62,694 nucleotides of DNA from an uncultured Prevotellaceae bacterium (GTDB taxonomy: Bacteria; Bacteroidota; Bacteroidia; Bacteroidales; Bacteroidaceae). The position numbers and the translations under genes were made by a program. The notes beneath the pieces were generated by a model, which ran no database searches, had not been told where the DNA came from, and saw nothing but the letters and a program-made list of their open reading frames with translations. The stretch lies in contig CALEPV010000073.1 in NCBI GenBank assembly GCA_937910905.1, positions 1 to 62,694 of the forward strand. The letters run 5' to 3'. Shown in pieces: positions 15,229-24,184 of this stretch. Position 1 is the stretch's first letter. Each line of letters starts with the position of its first letter.

Positions 15229-18132
15229 ATGAAGCAAATCTATGCACTTTGCACAGCCCTGATGCTGTGCGTACTGAGCACCACTGCCCAAAGCTATGAC
15301 TATGAACAGGTTGCCAACGACCCGATGCACACCCGCATCTACACATTGCAGAACGGGCTGAAGGTCTATCTGTCCGTCAACACGGCTGAGCCGCGCCTGC
15401 AGGCCAATATTGCCGTACGTACTGGTTCGCGCAACGACCCTGCCGAGACTACAGGACTGGCGCACTACTTGGAGCATCTGATGTTCAAGGGTACACAACA
15501 GTTCGGCACATCCAACTACGAAGCCGAGCTACCTCTGCTCAACGAGATTGAGCGCCGCTACGAGTCATACCGTCAGCTCACGGATGCCGACCAGCGTCGT
15601 GCCGCCTACCATGAGATTGACAGTGTGAGCCAACTGGCTGCACAGTACAACATACCAAACGAATACGACAAGCTGATGGCGCTGGTGGGCTCGGATGTGA
15701 GCAATGCTTTCACGAGCTTCGACATCACCTGCTACACAGAGGAGATTCCGTCCAATCAGATAGAGAACTGGGCGCGCATACAGGCCGACCGCTTCCAGAA
15801 CATGGTGATACGCGGATTCCACACAGAGCTGGAAGCCGTCTACGAGGAGTACAACCTGTACCTGAGCGACGACAATGAGAAGTCTGTCAATGCGCTGCTG
15901 AAGGCCCTGTTCCCCGCTCACACATACGGCACACAAACCACCATCGGTACACAGGAGCACCTGAAGAACCCCAGCATCACAAACATCAAGGAGTACTACC
16001 ACCGCTACTACTGTCCGAACAACGTGGCCATCTGTCTGGCTGGCGACTTCAACCCCGACGAGGTTATCGACATCATAGACCGCTACTTCGGCCAGTGGCA
16101 GCCCAACCAGGCATTGTCACGCCCTGTGTTCCCAAAGCAACCGGAGCTCACACAACCGGTAGACACAGCCGTTGTGGGCCTCGAAGCCGAATCGCTGACA
16201 TTGGGATGGAGGTTCGCCGGTGCATCCGACTTGCAGACCGATACGCTCGACCTGCTGGCAGAAGTTCTGTACAACGGCAGGGCCGGCCTGATAGACCTCG
16301 ATGTAAACCAGCGTATGCTCACGCTGGGAGCAGGGGCAGGCGACTACTGCCTCGCCGACTATTCCATGCTGTATCTGGAAGCCGTGCCTCGCGAAGGACA
16401 GACACTTGACCAGGTGAGAGCCATCATGCTGGCAGAGCTGGACAAGCTGAAAGCCGGCGACTGGAGCGAGGAGCTGCTGCCTGCCATCGTGGCCAACATG
16501 AAGCGCCGTCAGCAGCAGGCTCTGGAGCAGAACCGCAATCGTACCAGCCTGTTCCAGAACGCATTTGTGCAGGGCATCTCCTGGGCACAGCAGGTGGGCA
16601 AGATAGAGCGACTGGAGCGTATCCAGAAGCAGGACATTGTGGACTTCGCACGCCGCCACCTGCTCGACAACTACGCCTGCGTCTACAAGCTGCAGGGTGA
16701 AGACACTACGCTGCACAAGATTGAAAAGCCTCAGATAACGCCCATACCGGCCAACCGCGACCTTGTGAGCCAGTTCGTGAGTGACATAGCCAACTCGCAG
16801 CTGAAGCCCATCGAGCCCCGTTTCCTCGACTTCCAGCGCGACCTTACAGTGTCGCAGACCAGCCGTAAACTGCCGCTGCTATACAAGCAGAACACAGAGA
16901 ACCAGCTGTTCCGTCTGTCGTTCCGCCTACCCTACGGCACAGCTGCCGACAGCCTGCTGCTCAATGCCGCCGAGTACCTGGACCTGCTGGGCACACGCCG
17001 CATGACGGCCGACCAGATTCAGCAGCGCTTCTACTCGCTGGCTTGCAACTACTTCATATCGCCTGGCGACTATGCCACAACCGTTACGCTGACCGGTCTT
17101 GACGAGAACATGGAGCAGGCTCTATACCTGCTGGAACAGCTGCTGGCCGACGTGCAGGCAGACGACGAAGCCTACACTTCCTACGTAGCCAACCTAGCCA
17201 AGGAGCAGGCCGATGCCAAACAGCAACAGCGCTCATGCTTCGGGCGGCTGCAGAACTACGGCATGTACGGTCCCCGCGCAAAGTCGCGCTATGGAGCCAC
17301 TGCCGCTCAGCTTCAGCACACGTCGCCACAACTGCTGGTTGAGACGTTGCGCAACCTGCTCAAGCACCAGCACACAGTGGTGTACTACGGTCCACGCACA
17401 GAGGCGGCCTTGAGCAAACTGCTGGCCCGCCGCCACCGCACTCCGCGCCGCCTACAGGAAGCTCCGACATTTGCCGAGTACATGGAACAGACCACACCCG
17501 AGAATGCCGTCTATCTGGCACCATACGATGCGAAGAACCTCTATCTGATGGGTATCAACAACGACAACCTCCAGTGGGATGCCGAGCAGATGCCTGTGGC
17601 CGCCCTGTACAACGAGTACTTCGGAGCAGGCATGAACGGCATCGTGTTCCAGGAGCTGCGCGAGAGCCGCGGACTGGCCTACAGCGCACGGGCCTCATAC
17701 GTGATGCCTTACCGCAGCCGCCATCCTGAGTACAGCTACATATATATAATCTCGCAGAACGATAAACTGCCTGAGTGCCTACAGACATTCCAGCAGATAC
17801 TGGACACCATACCACAGGCACAGACATCGTTCGACGTGGCCAAGCAGAGCCTCACCACCCAGCTGGCCACCAAGCGTACCACACGTGCCAACGTGCTGCA
17901 AGCCTACATCGACGCACAGGAGCTAGGCATTGACTACGACATCAACGAGCGCATCTACCGCGCTTTGCCCGGCATCACGATGGACGACATAGTACGGTTC
18001 GCCAATACCCACATGGCACGCAAGCCACGTCACTTCCTGATTCTGGGCAACGAAGCCGAGCTGGACATGAAGACACTTGAAGCTATAGGCCCCATACACC
18101 GCCTGACGCTGGAGGACATCTTCGGCTATTGA
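15229..18132 (+). CDS. Exported M16-family (pitrilysin/insulinase-type) zinc peptidase
   Basis: A 967-residue protein with a signal peptide (MKQIYALCTALMLCVLSTTA). The inverted zinc motif HYLEH is at 79-83, followed about 75 residues later by the third-ligand region ELEAVYEEYN. The chain has the full four-domain M16 length, with an inactive second half (SRGLAYSARASY near residue 815 is the R/Y-type substrate motif). The likely role is degradation of peptides in the periplasm. It has its own promoter and is followed by a palindrome array and a hairpin. Periplasmic location is inferred. Confidence 0.92.
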   Translation: MKQIYALCTALMLCVLSTTAQSYDYEQVANDPMHTRIYTLQNGLKVYLSVNTAEPRLQANIAVRTGSRNDPAETTGLAHYLEHLMFKGTQQFGTSNYEAELPLLNEIERRYESYRQLTDADQRRAAYHEIDSVSQLAAQYNIPNEYDKLMALVGSDVSNAFTSFDITCYTEEIPSNQIENWARIQADRFQNMVIRGFHTELEAVYEEYNLYLSDDNEKSVNALLKALFPAHTYGTQTTIGTQEHLKNPSITNIKEYYHRYYCPNNVAICLAGDFNPDEVIDIIDRYFGQWQPNQALSRPVFPKQPELTQPVDTAVVGLEAESLTLGWRFAGASDLQTDTLDLLAEVLYNGRAGLIDLDVNQRMLTLGAGAGDYCLADYSMLYLEAVPREGQTLDQVRAIMLAELDKLKAGDWSEELLPAIVANMKRRQQQALEQNRNRTSLFQNAFVQGISWAQQVGKIERLERIQKQDIVDFARRHLLDNYACVYKLQGEDTTLHKIEKPQITPIPANRDLVSQFVSDIANSQLKPIEPRFLDFQRDLTVSQTSRKLPLLYKQNTENQLFRLSFRLPYGTAADSLLLNAAEYLDLLGTRRMTADQIQQRFYSLACNYFISPGDYATTVTLTGLDENMEQALYLLEQLLADVQADDEAYTSYVANLAKEQADAKQQQRSCFGRLQNYGMYGPRAKSRYGATAAQLQHTSPQLLVETLRNLLKHQHTVVYYGPRTEAALSKLLARRHRTPRRLQEAPTFAEYMEQTTPENAVYLAPYDAKNLYLMGINNDNLQWDAEQMPVAALYNEYFGAGMNGIVFQELRESRGLAYSARASYVMPYRSRHPEYSYIYIISQNDKLPECLQTFQQILDTIPQAQTSFDVAKQSLTTQLATKRTTRANVLQAYIDAQELGIDYDINERIYRALPGITMDDIVRFANTHMARKPRHFLILGNEAELDMKTLEAIGPIHRLTLEDIFGY

Positions 18133-18170
18133 GGCCAGAAACGATTGAAGAGATTGAAGAGCCCCCCCCT

Positions 18171-18280
18171 TTACACCGCGTCGAAGCATGTCTTGCATCG
18201 CGGTGCAACGACTCTTACACCGCGGTGTATGGGGTCTTACACCGCGGTGCAGAGGGTGCATCGACGCGATGATGAGAGCC
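18171..18280. repeat. 22-bp palindrome array, five units (M16 peptidase / DUF3127 junction)
   Basis: Units start at 18171, 18193, 18215, 18237 and 18259, exactly 22 bp apart. Cores are TTACACCGCGTCGAA, TTGCATCGCGGTGCAA, TTACACCGCGGTGTA, TTACACCGCGGTGCA and CATCGACGCGATG, each centred on CG. Spacers of about 6 bp differ. This is the same family and unit count as at 5038-5147. Confidence 0.9.
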
Positions 18281-18323
18281 CCCCGCTCCACAAACCATAT
18301 AATGACCAACGGCTAGCTATTAA

Positions 18324-18372
18324 GCTCTGTTTGTCCAGTCCTTATTATACATAAGGACTGGACAAACAGAGC
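18324..18372. repeat. Perfect 21-bp inverted repeat
   Basis: The arm at 18324-18344 (GCTCTGTTTGTCCAGTCCTT plus A) is exactly complementary to 18352-18372 across a 7-base loop. No T-run follows on either strand, so a simple intrinsic terminator is not obvious, although it sits between two convergent genes and could serve both. Confidence 0.85.
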
Positions 18373-18430
18373 AGAACAGCTTGCCGCGGACTACGAGCTA
18401 ATGTAACACTCTGATATGTATCTGTCAGCA

Positions 18431-18892
18431 TTAGAAAGGCAGGTCGTCCGTGGCACCACCATCGAATGGAGTGTCAGCAGGAGCTGCTGTCGGAGCTGGG
18501 GCGGCTGGAGTTGGAGCTGCGGCTGGGGCGGCTACAGGAGCCGGAGCGCCTGGTTGTGGAGCTGCCATAACCGGCGGAACGGGTATGCCTGGTTCCGGAG
18601 CTGCTACGGGAGCAGACGGGTCGTAAGGCTGAACGCGCCATGCACGTATGCTGTTGTACCAGCGGCCATTGTACTCGTGGGCATCCACATCGAAGCTCAC
18701 CGTGAGCATCTGTCCCACCTGTATGTTCATCTGAGCCACGCGGTCGGAACCGAACACCTCAAACACCATCTTCTTTGGATACTGCTCCATTGTCTCAAGT
18801 ACATACGCAGCCAGTTTCCACTCTGTGCCTGTGCGCTGCGACACTCCGCTACGCTCAGGAAGCGCCATGATAATCTTACCTGAAATTTCCAT
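18431..18892 (-). CDS. DUF3127 protein with SSB-like acidic C-terminal tip
   Basis: A 153-residue protein. Residues 1-93 match DUF3127 (MEISGKIIMALPERSGVSQR, then KMVFEVFGSDRVAQMNIQVG), a predicted OB-like fold of unknown function. Residues 94-145 are a Pro/Ala-rich linker. The protein ends DDLPF, which resembles the DDIPF tip by which single-stranded DNA-binding proteins recruit partners. The layout of fold, flexible linker and acidic-aromatic tip is that of SSB. A DNA-maintenance role is an inference. It has its own promoter at 18938-18968 and is divergent from dnaN. Confidence 0.85.
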   Translation of the reverse strand: MEISGKIIMALPERSGVSQRTGTEWKLAAYVLETMEQYPKKMVFEVFGSDRVAQMNIQVGQMLTVSFDVDAHEYNGRWYNSIRAWRVQPYDPSAPVAAPEPGIPVPPVMAAPQPGAPAPVAAPAAAPTPAAPAPTAAPADTPFDGGATDDLPF

Positions 18893-18937
18893 TACTTTTG
18901 TATTTGTATTTTATATCGTTTCACTCGATTGTGACTG

Positions 18938-18968
18938 CAAATGTAGGACGAAAACATACGTTTTGCAA
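18938..18968 (-). promoter_or_regulatory. Promoter of the DUF3127 gene
   Basis: On the minus strand TTG (18966-18968), 20 bases, TACATTTG (18938-18945). It is back to back with the dnaN promoter. Confidence 0.75.
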
Positions 18969-18985
18969 AAAAAAGAACGAAAATG

Positions 18986-19016
18986 TTGCAGGTCTGAGCA
19001 AAAGTCCTTATTTTTG
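18986..19016 (+). promoter_or_regulatory. Promoter of the dnaN operon
   Basis: TTG (18986-18988), 20 bases, TATTTTTG (19009-19016). The start codon of dnaN is about 54 bases further on. No other promoter-sized gap occurs until 28244. Confidence 0.75.
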
Positions 19017-19069
19017 CTTGATTTTCTGAAGAAGGAGCATAAACAAACATTAAACAACCTTATATCCGT

Positions 19070-20194
19070 ATGAAATTCAAAGTATCGAGATCAGCACTCT
19101 ACAACAAACTACAAGCCTTGAACCGAGTACTCAACAGCAAGAACACACTGTCCATACTCGACTGCTATCTGTTCGATATTCAAGGCAACACCATGAATAT
19201 AACAGCCTCAGACAGCGATTCATCGCTCATCAGCTCCCTGGAGCTCATCGAGAGCGAAAGCGATGCACGCTTCTGCATCAAGGCTAAGGTGATTCAGGAC
19301 ACTCTGCGCGAGATAGCCGACCAGCCGCTACAGATTGACATCAATCTGGAGACAATGGAGATACGCGGCGACTACATGAACGGCTACTTCCAGATTGTAG
19401 GCGAGCGTACCGACGAGTACCCCGCACCTCCTGCACTCGATGCTGATGCACGTCAGTTCAGTATCGCACAGGTGAAGCTGCTCTCAGGCATCAACGGCAG
19501 CATCTTCGCCCTGGCCGACGACGACATCCGTCCTGTGATGACAGGTATCTATCTGGACTTCACCCCAGAATGCCTGGTGTTCGTAGGCACAGACGGACGC
19601 AAGCTGGTACGCAGAAAACAGTTCGCCATCAAGAGCGAGGAGCAGATTGGGTTCATACTGCCCAAGAAGCCTGCCAACATACTCAAGAGCCTGCTCACCA
19701 AGGACGAGGCCCCGTGCGACATGAGCTTCGACCAGAAGCTGATGAAGGTGGTGACACCCGACTTCACTCTGACCAGCCGACTGATTGAGGGCCGCTACCC
19801 CAACTACAACAGCGTAATACCACAGAACAACCCCTATACCGCCTCCGTGGACCGCATGGCCCTCATCTCAGCTCTGAAGCGCGTGATGGTTCAGTGCGAC
19901 CAGGCATCAGCACTCGTGAAGCTGCAGCTTAGCAACAACAACCTGACACTCAGCGGACAGGACATCAACTACAGCACACGCGGCGAGGAGAACGTTCCGT
20001 GCCAGTACGAAAACAACGCCATACGCATCGGCTTCAAGGCCACATTGCTGCTCGACATACTGAACAGCCTAGAGTGCGCAGACATCGAACTGCACCTGGC
20101 AGACCCAGGTCGCGCCGGTCTGATTATGCCGGCCGAGCAGAAGCCTGAGGAGGAAGTATTGCTCCTGCTCATGCCTATGATGCTCAACGACTAA
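19070..20194 (+). CDS. dnaN: DNA polymerase III beta subunit (sliding clamp)
   Basis: A 374-residue clamp protein that encircles DNA and tethers the replicative polymerase. The family's three-fold domain plan is visible, starting MKFKVSRSALYNKLQALNRV and ending in LLLLMPMMLND, the equivalent of the C-terminal PMRL-type edge that forms the partner-binding pocket. Length is normal. It heads a nine-gene run in which each gene overlaps or nearly touches the next. dnaA is not nearby, so this is not the usual oriC-linked dnaN position. Confidence 0.95.
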   Translation: MKFKVSRSALYNKLQALNRVLNSKNTLSILDCYLFDIQGNTMNITASDSDSSLISSLELIESESDARFCIKAKVIQDTLREIADQPLQIDINLETMEIRGDYMNGYFQIVGERTDEYPAPPALDADARQFSIAQVKLLSGINGSIFALADDDIRPVMTGIYLDFTPECLVFVGTDGRKLVRRKQFAIKSEEQIGFILPKKPANILKSLLTKDEAPCDMSFDQKLMKVVTPDFTLTSRLIEGRYPNYNSVIPQNNPYTASVDRMALISALKRVMVQCDQASALVKLQLSNNNLTLSGQDINYSTRGEENVPCQYENNAIRIGFKATLLLDILNSLECADIELHLADPGRAGLIMPAEQKPEEEVLLLLMPMMLND

Positions 20195-20196
20195 AG

Positions 20197-21558
20197 ATGA
20201 ACATCGTCATCGGAATAACAGGCAGCATCGCGGCCTACAAGACCTGCATCCTCATACGCCAGTTCGTGAAACTGGGGCATGAGGTGCAAGCCGTTATAAC
20301 CCCTGCCGGCAAGGAGTTCATCACGCCCATCACGCTGTCGGCACTCACATCGAGGCCCGTGATTAGCGACTTCTTCTCGCAGCGCGACGGCACTTGGCAC
20401 AGCCATGTGCAGCTGGGGCTGTGGGCCGACGCTATGGTCATAGCACCCGCTACGGCCTCAACCATAGGCAAGATGGCGCACGGCATTGCCGACAATATGC
20501 TCATCACCACATATCTGTCCATGAAGGCACCCGTGTTTGTGGCACCAGCCATGGACCTCGACATGTGGAAGCATCCAGCCACACAGGACAACCTGCAGCT
20601 GCTCCGACAGCGAGGCGTGACAGTCATCGAGCCGACCAGCGGCGAACTGGCCAGCCACCTTGTGGGCAAAGGCCGCATGGAAGAACCAGAGCGCATAGCT
20701 GAAGTGGTGCTGAATTGTATCAGCGCCCAGCCCTCGGCTTGCACCAACACCTTGGAATCAGCGCCATCAGATCCCCAGCCCTCGGCTTGCACCAACACCC
20801 TGGAATCAGCGCCATCAGATCCCCAGCCCTCGGCCTCGTCAGGCAGCCAGCTTTTGCAAGGTTCAGTTGCAGGTGGTTCGTCCACCTGCCCAACAGCCTC
20901 CCCCGCCCCTTCCCCCCTTTCCGGCAAGACCGTACTCATCACAGCAGGCCCCACCTACGAGCGTATAGACCCTGTGCGCTTCATCGGCAACTACTCATCG
21001 GGAAAGATGGGCACAGCCCTAGCCGAAGAGTGCGCACGCCGAGGTGCCAGCGTGGAAATCGTGTGCGGCCCCATGAGCCACTACCCTGCCGGACAGAACA
21101 TCAATGTGACGCGCGTGGAGAGCGCACAGCAGATGTGGGAGGCAGCAAGCACCCTCTTCACCAATGCGCAGGTTGCCATACTGTGCGCAGCCGTAGCCGA
21201 CTTCACGCCCGACACCGTAGCCAATCAGAAGCTGAAGCGCGAGGGCGATGGACTCACACTCCACCTCAAGCCCACACCCGACATAGCACGAGGACTGGGC
21301 ATCATCAAGCGCGCTGACCAGCGGCTAGTGGGCTTTGCACTGGAGACACACGACGGACTGCCGCACGCACAGGCCAAGCTAGCCAAGAAGCATCTGGACT
21401 TCATCGTGCTGAACTCACTCAATGATGCAGGAGCAGGCTTCCAGCACGACACCAACAAAGTGACCATCGTCACGCCCACGGGCATCAAGTCCTACCCTCT
21501 GAAAGCCAAGACAGCAGTAGCAGCCGACATCATAGACGAGCTGGAAAACATACTATAA
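20197..21558 (+). CDS. coaBC: Bifunctional phosphopantothenoylcysteine decarboxylase / synthetase
   Basis: A 453-residue fusion for two steps of coenzyme A synthesis. The N-terminal flavoprotein CoaC domain (1-173) has the GITGSIAAYK start, catalytic His70 and an APAMDLDMW segment, where the classical motif has Asn in place of the first Asp. The C-terminal CoaB domain (243-453) has ITAGPTYERIDPVRFIGNYSSGKMG. Between them is an unusual 70-residue linker containing a 16-residue tandem repeat, PSACTNTLESAPSDPQ, in two full copies and a partial third. It starts two bases after the dnaN stop codon. Confidence 0.93.
   Translation: MNIVIGITGSIAAYKTCILIRQFVKLGHEVQAVITPAGKEFITPITLSALTSRPVISDFFSQRDGTWHSHVQLGLWADAMVIAPATASTIGKMAHGIADNMLITTYLSMKAPVFVAPAMDLDMWKHPATQDNLQLLRQRGVTVIEPTSGELASHLVGKGRMEEPERIAEVVLNCISAQPSACTNTLESAPSDPQPSACTNTLESAPSDPQPSASSGSQLLQGSVAGGSSTCPTASPAPSPLSGKTVLITAGPTYERIDPVRFIGNYSSGKMGTALAEECARRGASVEIVCGPMSHYPAGQNINVTRVESAQQMWEAASTLFTNAQVAILCAAVADFTPDTVANQKLKREGDGLTLHLKPTPDIARGLGIIKRADQRLVGFALETHDGLPHAQAKLAKKHLDFIVLNSLNDAGAGFQHDTNKVTIVTPTGIKSYPLKAKTAVAADIIDELENIL
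20728..20836. repeat. 48-bp in-frame tandem repeat inside coaBC
   Basis: Two 48-bp copies (20728-20775 and 20776-20823) differ at one base and are followed by a partial third copy to 20836. Because 48 is a multiple of three, copy-number changes would only lengthen or shorten the CoaC-CoaB linker. Confidence 0.9.
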
Positions 21559-22466
21559 TGCACAAGACCATTGCCACCATAATCATCGTGATACTATGTA
21601 TCTGCAGCCCGAGGCTGAACGCACAGGAGCTCAACGCTAAGGTGATAATTAACCGCTCGCAGGTGTCCAACACCAAGTCGGAAGTGTTCGAGGCGCTCGA
21701 GACAGCCATCACACAGTTCCTCAACGAGCGGCAATGGACACAGCTGCAGATGTCAGAGAAGGAGCGCATACAGTGCACCTTCAACATCACGATAGACACC
21801 TACAGCGAGACCGACAACTCATTCCAGGGCTCACTCATCGTGGTAAGCAGCAGACCAGTGTACGGCAGCGGTTACACCACCACCGTGTTCAGCACCAAGG
21901 ATTCCGAATTCAACTTCACCTTCTCGCAGTTCGACCAGCTGGAATGGCGATCGGAACAGGTGGACAACAACCTCACGGCAATGCTGGCATACTGGGCATA
22001 CAGCATCATTGGCTACGACCTCGACACGATGGCACCTATGGCTGGCACGGACATACTGCACCAGGCACAGGACGTGTGCAACAATGCCGACGGCCTGGGC
22101 TTCTCCGGCTGGAAAGCCTTCGGCGACACACGCAACCGCTACGCCATAGTCAACGACTATATGGACGGCGCCATGGAGCCATACCGCCAGATGCAGTACG
22201 ACTACTACCGCAAGGGACTGGACCAGATGTCAACTGACACAGATGCCGCACGCGACACCATAGCCGTCGCCCTGCAGCAACTACAGGCAGCACACGAGGC
22301 CAAAAGCCTGAGCCTGCTGCCGCAGATATTTACCGACTTCAAGCGCGATGAGCTGGTGAGCATCTTCAGTGGACATGGCTCCAGAGAGCAGCGCGAGGCT
22401 GTGTACGACATCGTGTTCCGTATCAACCCATCACAGAACAACTATTGGGAAAAGATTAAGCAATAG
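21558..22466 (+). CDS. DUF4835 family exported protein (PorD-like)
   Basis: A 302-residue protein with a signal peptide (residues 1-22, ending LNAQ). The mature part begins with a beta-rich LNAKVIINRSQVSNTKSEVF segment and includes ERIQCTFNITIDTY. This matches DUF4835, a Bacteroidota family usually encoded between coaBC and recN, as here. Databases sometimes link the family to type IX secretion under the name PorD; I cannot confirm that from sequence. Its ATG overlaps the coaBC stop codon by one base. Confidence 0.85.
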   Translation: MHKTIATIIIVILCICSPRLNAQELNAKVIINRSQVSNTKSEVFEALETAITQFLNERQWTQLQMSEKERIQCTFNITIDTYSETDNSFQGSLIVVSSRPVYGSGYTTTVFSTKDSEFNFTFSQFDQLEWRSEQVDNNLTAMLAYWAYSIIGYDLDTMAPMAGTDILHQAQDVCNNADGLGFSGWKAFGDTRNRYAIVNDYMDGAMEPYRQMQYDYYRKGLDQMSTDTDAARDTIAVALQQLQAAHEAKSLSLLPQIFTDFKRDELVSIFSGHGSREQREAVYDIVFRINPSQNNYWEKIKQ

Positions 22467-22474
22467 CCACAGCC

Positions 22475-24154
22475 ATGCTGCAAACGCTATACATCAAGAA
22501 CTACGCCCTAATCAGCGAACTGAACATCACCCTGCATCGCGGGTTCTCCGTCATCACAGGCGAGACGGGTGCCGGCAAAAGCATACTCCTGGGAGCCATT
22601 GGACTACTGCTGGGACAGCGAGCCGACACCAAAGCCATCAAGCAAGGCGAACAGCGATGCATCATCGAAGCCACATTCAACCTGCGAGGCTACGGCATGA
22701 AGGCATTCTTTGCCGACAACGACTTGGAACTGGGCGCTGATGCGCTGTGCATCATACGTCGCGAACTGACCGCCACAGGCAAGAGCCGCGCCTTCATCAA
22801 CGACTCGCCCGTGCAGGTCAATGTGCTCAGACAGCTGGGCGACAGGCTGATTGACATACACTCCCAACACCAGAACCTGCTACTCGGACAGGAGGGTTTC
22901 CAGCTGAACGTGGTGGACATCATAGCCCACGACGAAGCAGAGCGCAGCCGCTATACCTTATTATATAATAGGTATATGGAGACCAAGCGAAAACTGCACG
23001 AAGCCGAGCAAGCTGCCACACGCGGACACGACGAAGCCGACTACATGCGCTTCCAGCTGTCACAGATTGAAGAGCTCAACATACACGAAGGCCAGCAGGA
23101 GGAGTACGAGCAGGATGCACAGCTGCTGGGGCATGCCGAGGAAATCAAGGGAGCACTCTACACAGCCCAGCAAGCCATCAACGGCGACAACAGTCACGAC
23201 AGCACTACCATCGAGATGCTGCGACACGCAACACGCACGCTGCAGAACATATCCGACATGCTGCCCGAAGCCGATGCACTGGCACAGCGTATAGACAGCT
23301 GCCACATTGAGCTGCAGGACATAGCCAGCGAGCTGGAGACACAGGCTGAACGGACAGATGTAGACCCAGCCCGCCTACAGGAAGTAAACGACTGGCTGGG
23401 CCAGCTGTACGGTCTGCTTCAGAAACATCACCTCAGCGACGAGACAGAGCTGCTGGCCTTTGCCGACAACCTGCGCACACAGTTGGAAACAATAGACAAC
23501 AGCGACAAGCACATACAACAGCTACAAGCCGAGCTGCAAGCTACACAGACCGAGCTGACAACCCAGGCCGCCAAGCTGACCAAGCTCCGCCAAAAGGGGG
23601 CACAGCTCATTGAGACCGAGATACTGAAACGGCTCGTGCCGCTTGGCATACCCAACGCCCGCTTCAGCGTAGGCATCACGCCCGCTGCACAGCCTATGTC
23701 CACAGGCATGGATGAGATAAAGTTCCTCTTCAGCGCCAACAAGAACAGCGCCCTACAGGACATCGCGGCAGTTGCATCAGGCGGTGAGATAGCACGCGTA
23801 ATGCTGGCTCTGAAGGCACTCATCAGCGCATCTGTGAGCCTGCCTACCATCATATTTGACGAGATAGACACAGGCGTGAGCGGACACATAGCCGAAAGCA
23901 TGGCAGACACCATGCGACAGATGGGTGAAGGTGGCAGACAGGTGATAGCCATCACACACCTGCCACAGATAGCTGCGCTTGGACAGCACCACTACCGCGT
24001 GTACAAGCAGGACAGCGCAACAGACACCACATCGCACATCGACGAGCTCACACTCGATGAGCGCATCAAAGAGGTGGCCCACATGCTGAGCGGCAACACC
24101 TTGATACCTGCAGCCATAGACAACGCCAAGGCTCTGCTGGGCATCGGCAACTAA
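22475..24154 (+). CDS. recN: DNA repair protein RecN
   Basis: A 559-residue SMC-like ATPase acting in double-strand break repair. Walker A GETGAGKS is at 29-36. Long helical coiled-coil arms occupy roughly 150-370. The ABC signature VASGGEIARVMLALK and Walker B PTIIFDEIDTGVSG follow near 430-470, with the ITHLPQIAALG switch region after that. Length and order are normal. It starts eight bases after the DUF4835 gene in the dnaN operon. Confidence 0.96.
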   Translation: MLQTLYIKNYALISELNITLHRGFSVITGETGAGKSILLGAIGLLLGQRADTKAIKQGEQRCIIEATFNLRGYGMKAFFADNDLELGADALCIIRRELTATGKSRAFINDSPVQVNVLRQLGDRLIDIHSQHQNLLLGQEGFQLNVVDIIAHDEAERSRYTLLYNRYMETKRKLHEAEQAATRGHDEADYMRFQLSQIEELNIHEGQQEEYEQDAQLLGHAEEIKGALYTAQQAINGDNSHDSTTIEMLRHATRTLQNISDMLPEADALAQRIDSCHIELQDIASELETQAERTDVDPARLQEVNDWLGQLYGLLQKHHLSDETELLAFADNLRTQLETIDNSDKHIQQLQAELQATQTELTTQAAKLTKLRQKGAQLIETEILKRLVPLGIPNARFSVGITPAAQPMSTGMDEIKFLFSANKNSALQDIAAVASGGEIARVMLALKALISASVSLPTIIFDEIDTGVSGHIAESMADTMRQMGEGGRQVIAITHLPQIAALGQHHYRVYKQDSATDTTSHIDELTLDERIKEVAHMLSGNTLIPAAIDNAKALLGIGN

Positions 24155-24184
24155 CGTCACAGACATAACACTATACGACCATAA

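Noticed and set aside
18145..18354. A 69-codon frame through the palindrome array at 18171-18280
   Set aside because: It exists only because the repeats lack stop codons in that frame. It has no start context, and its content is dictated by the repeats.
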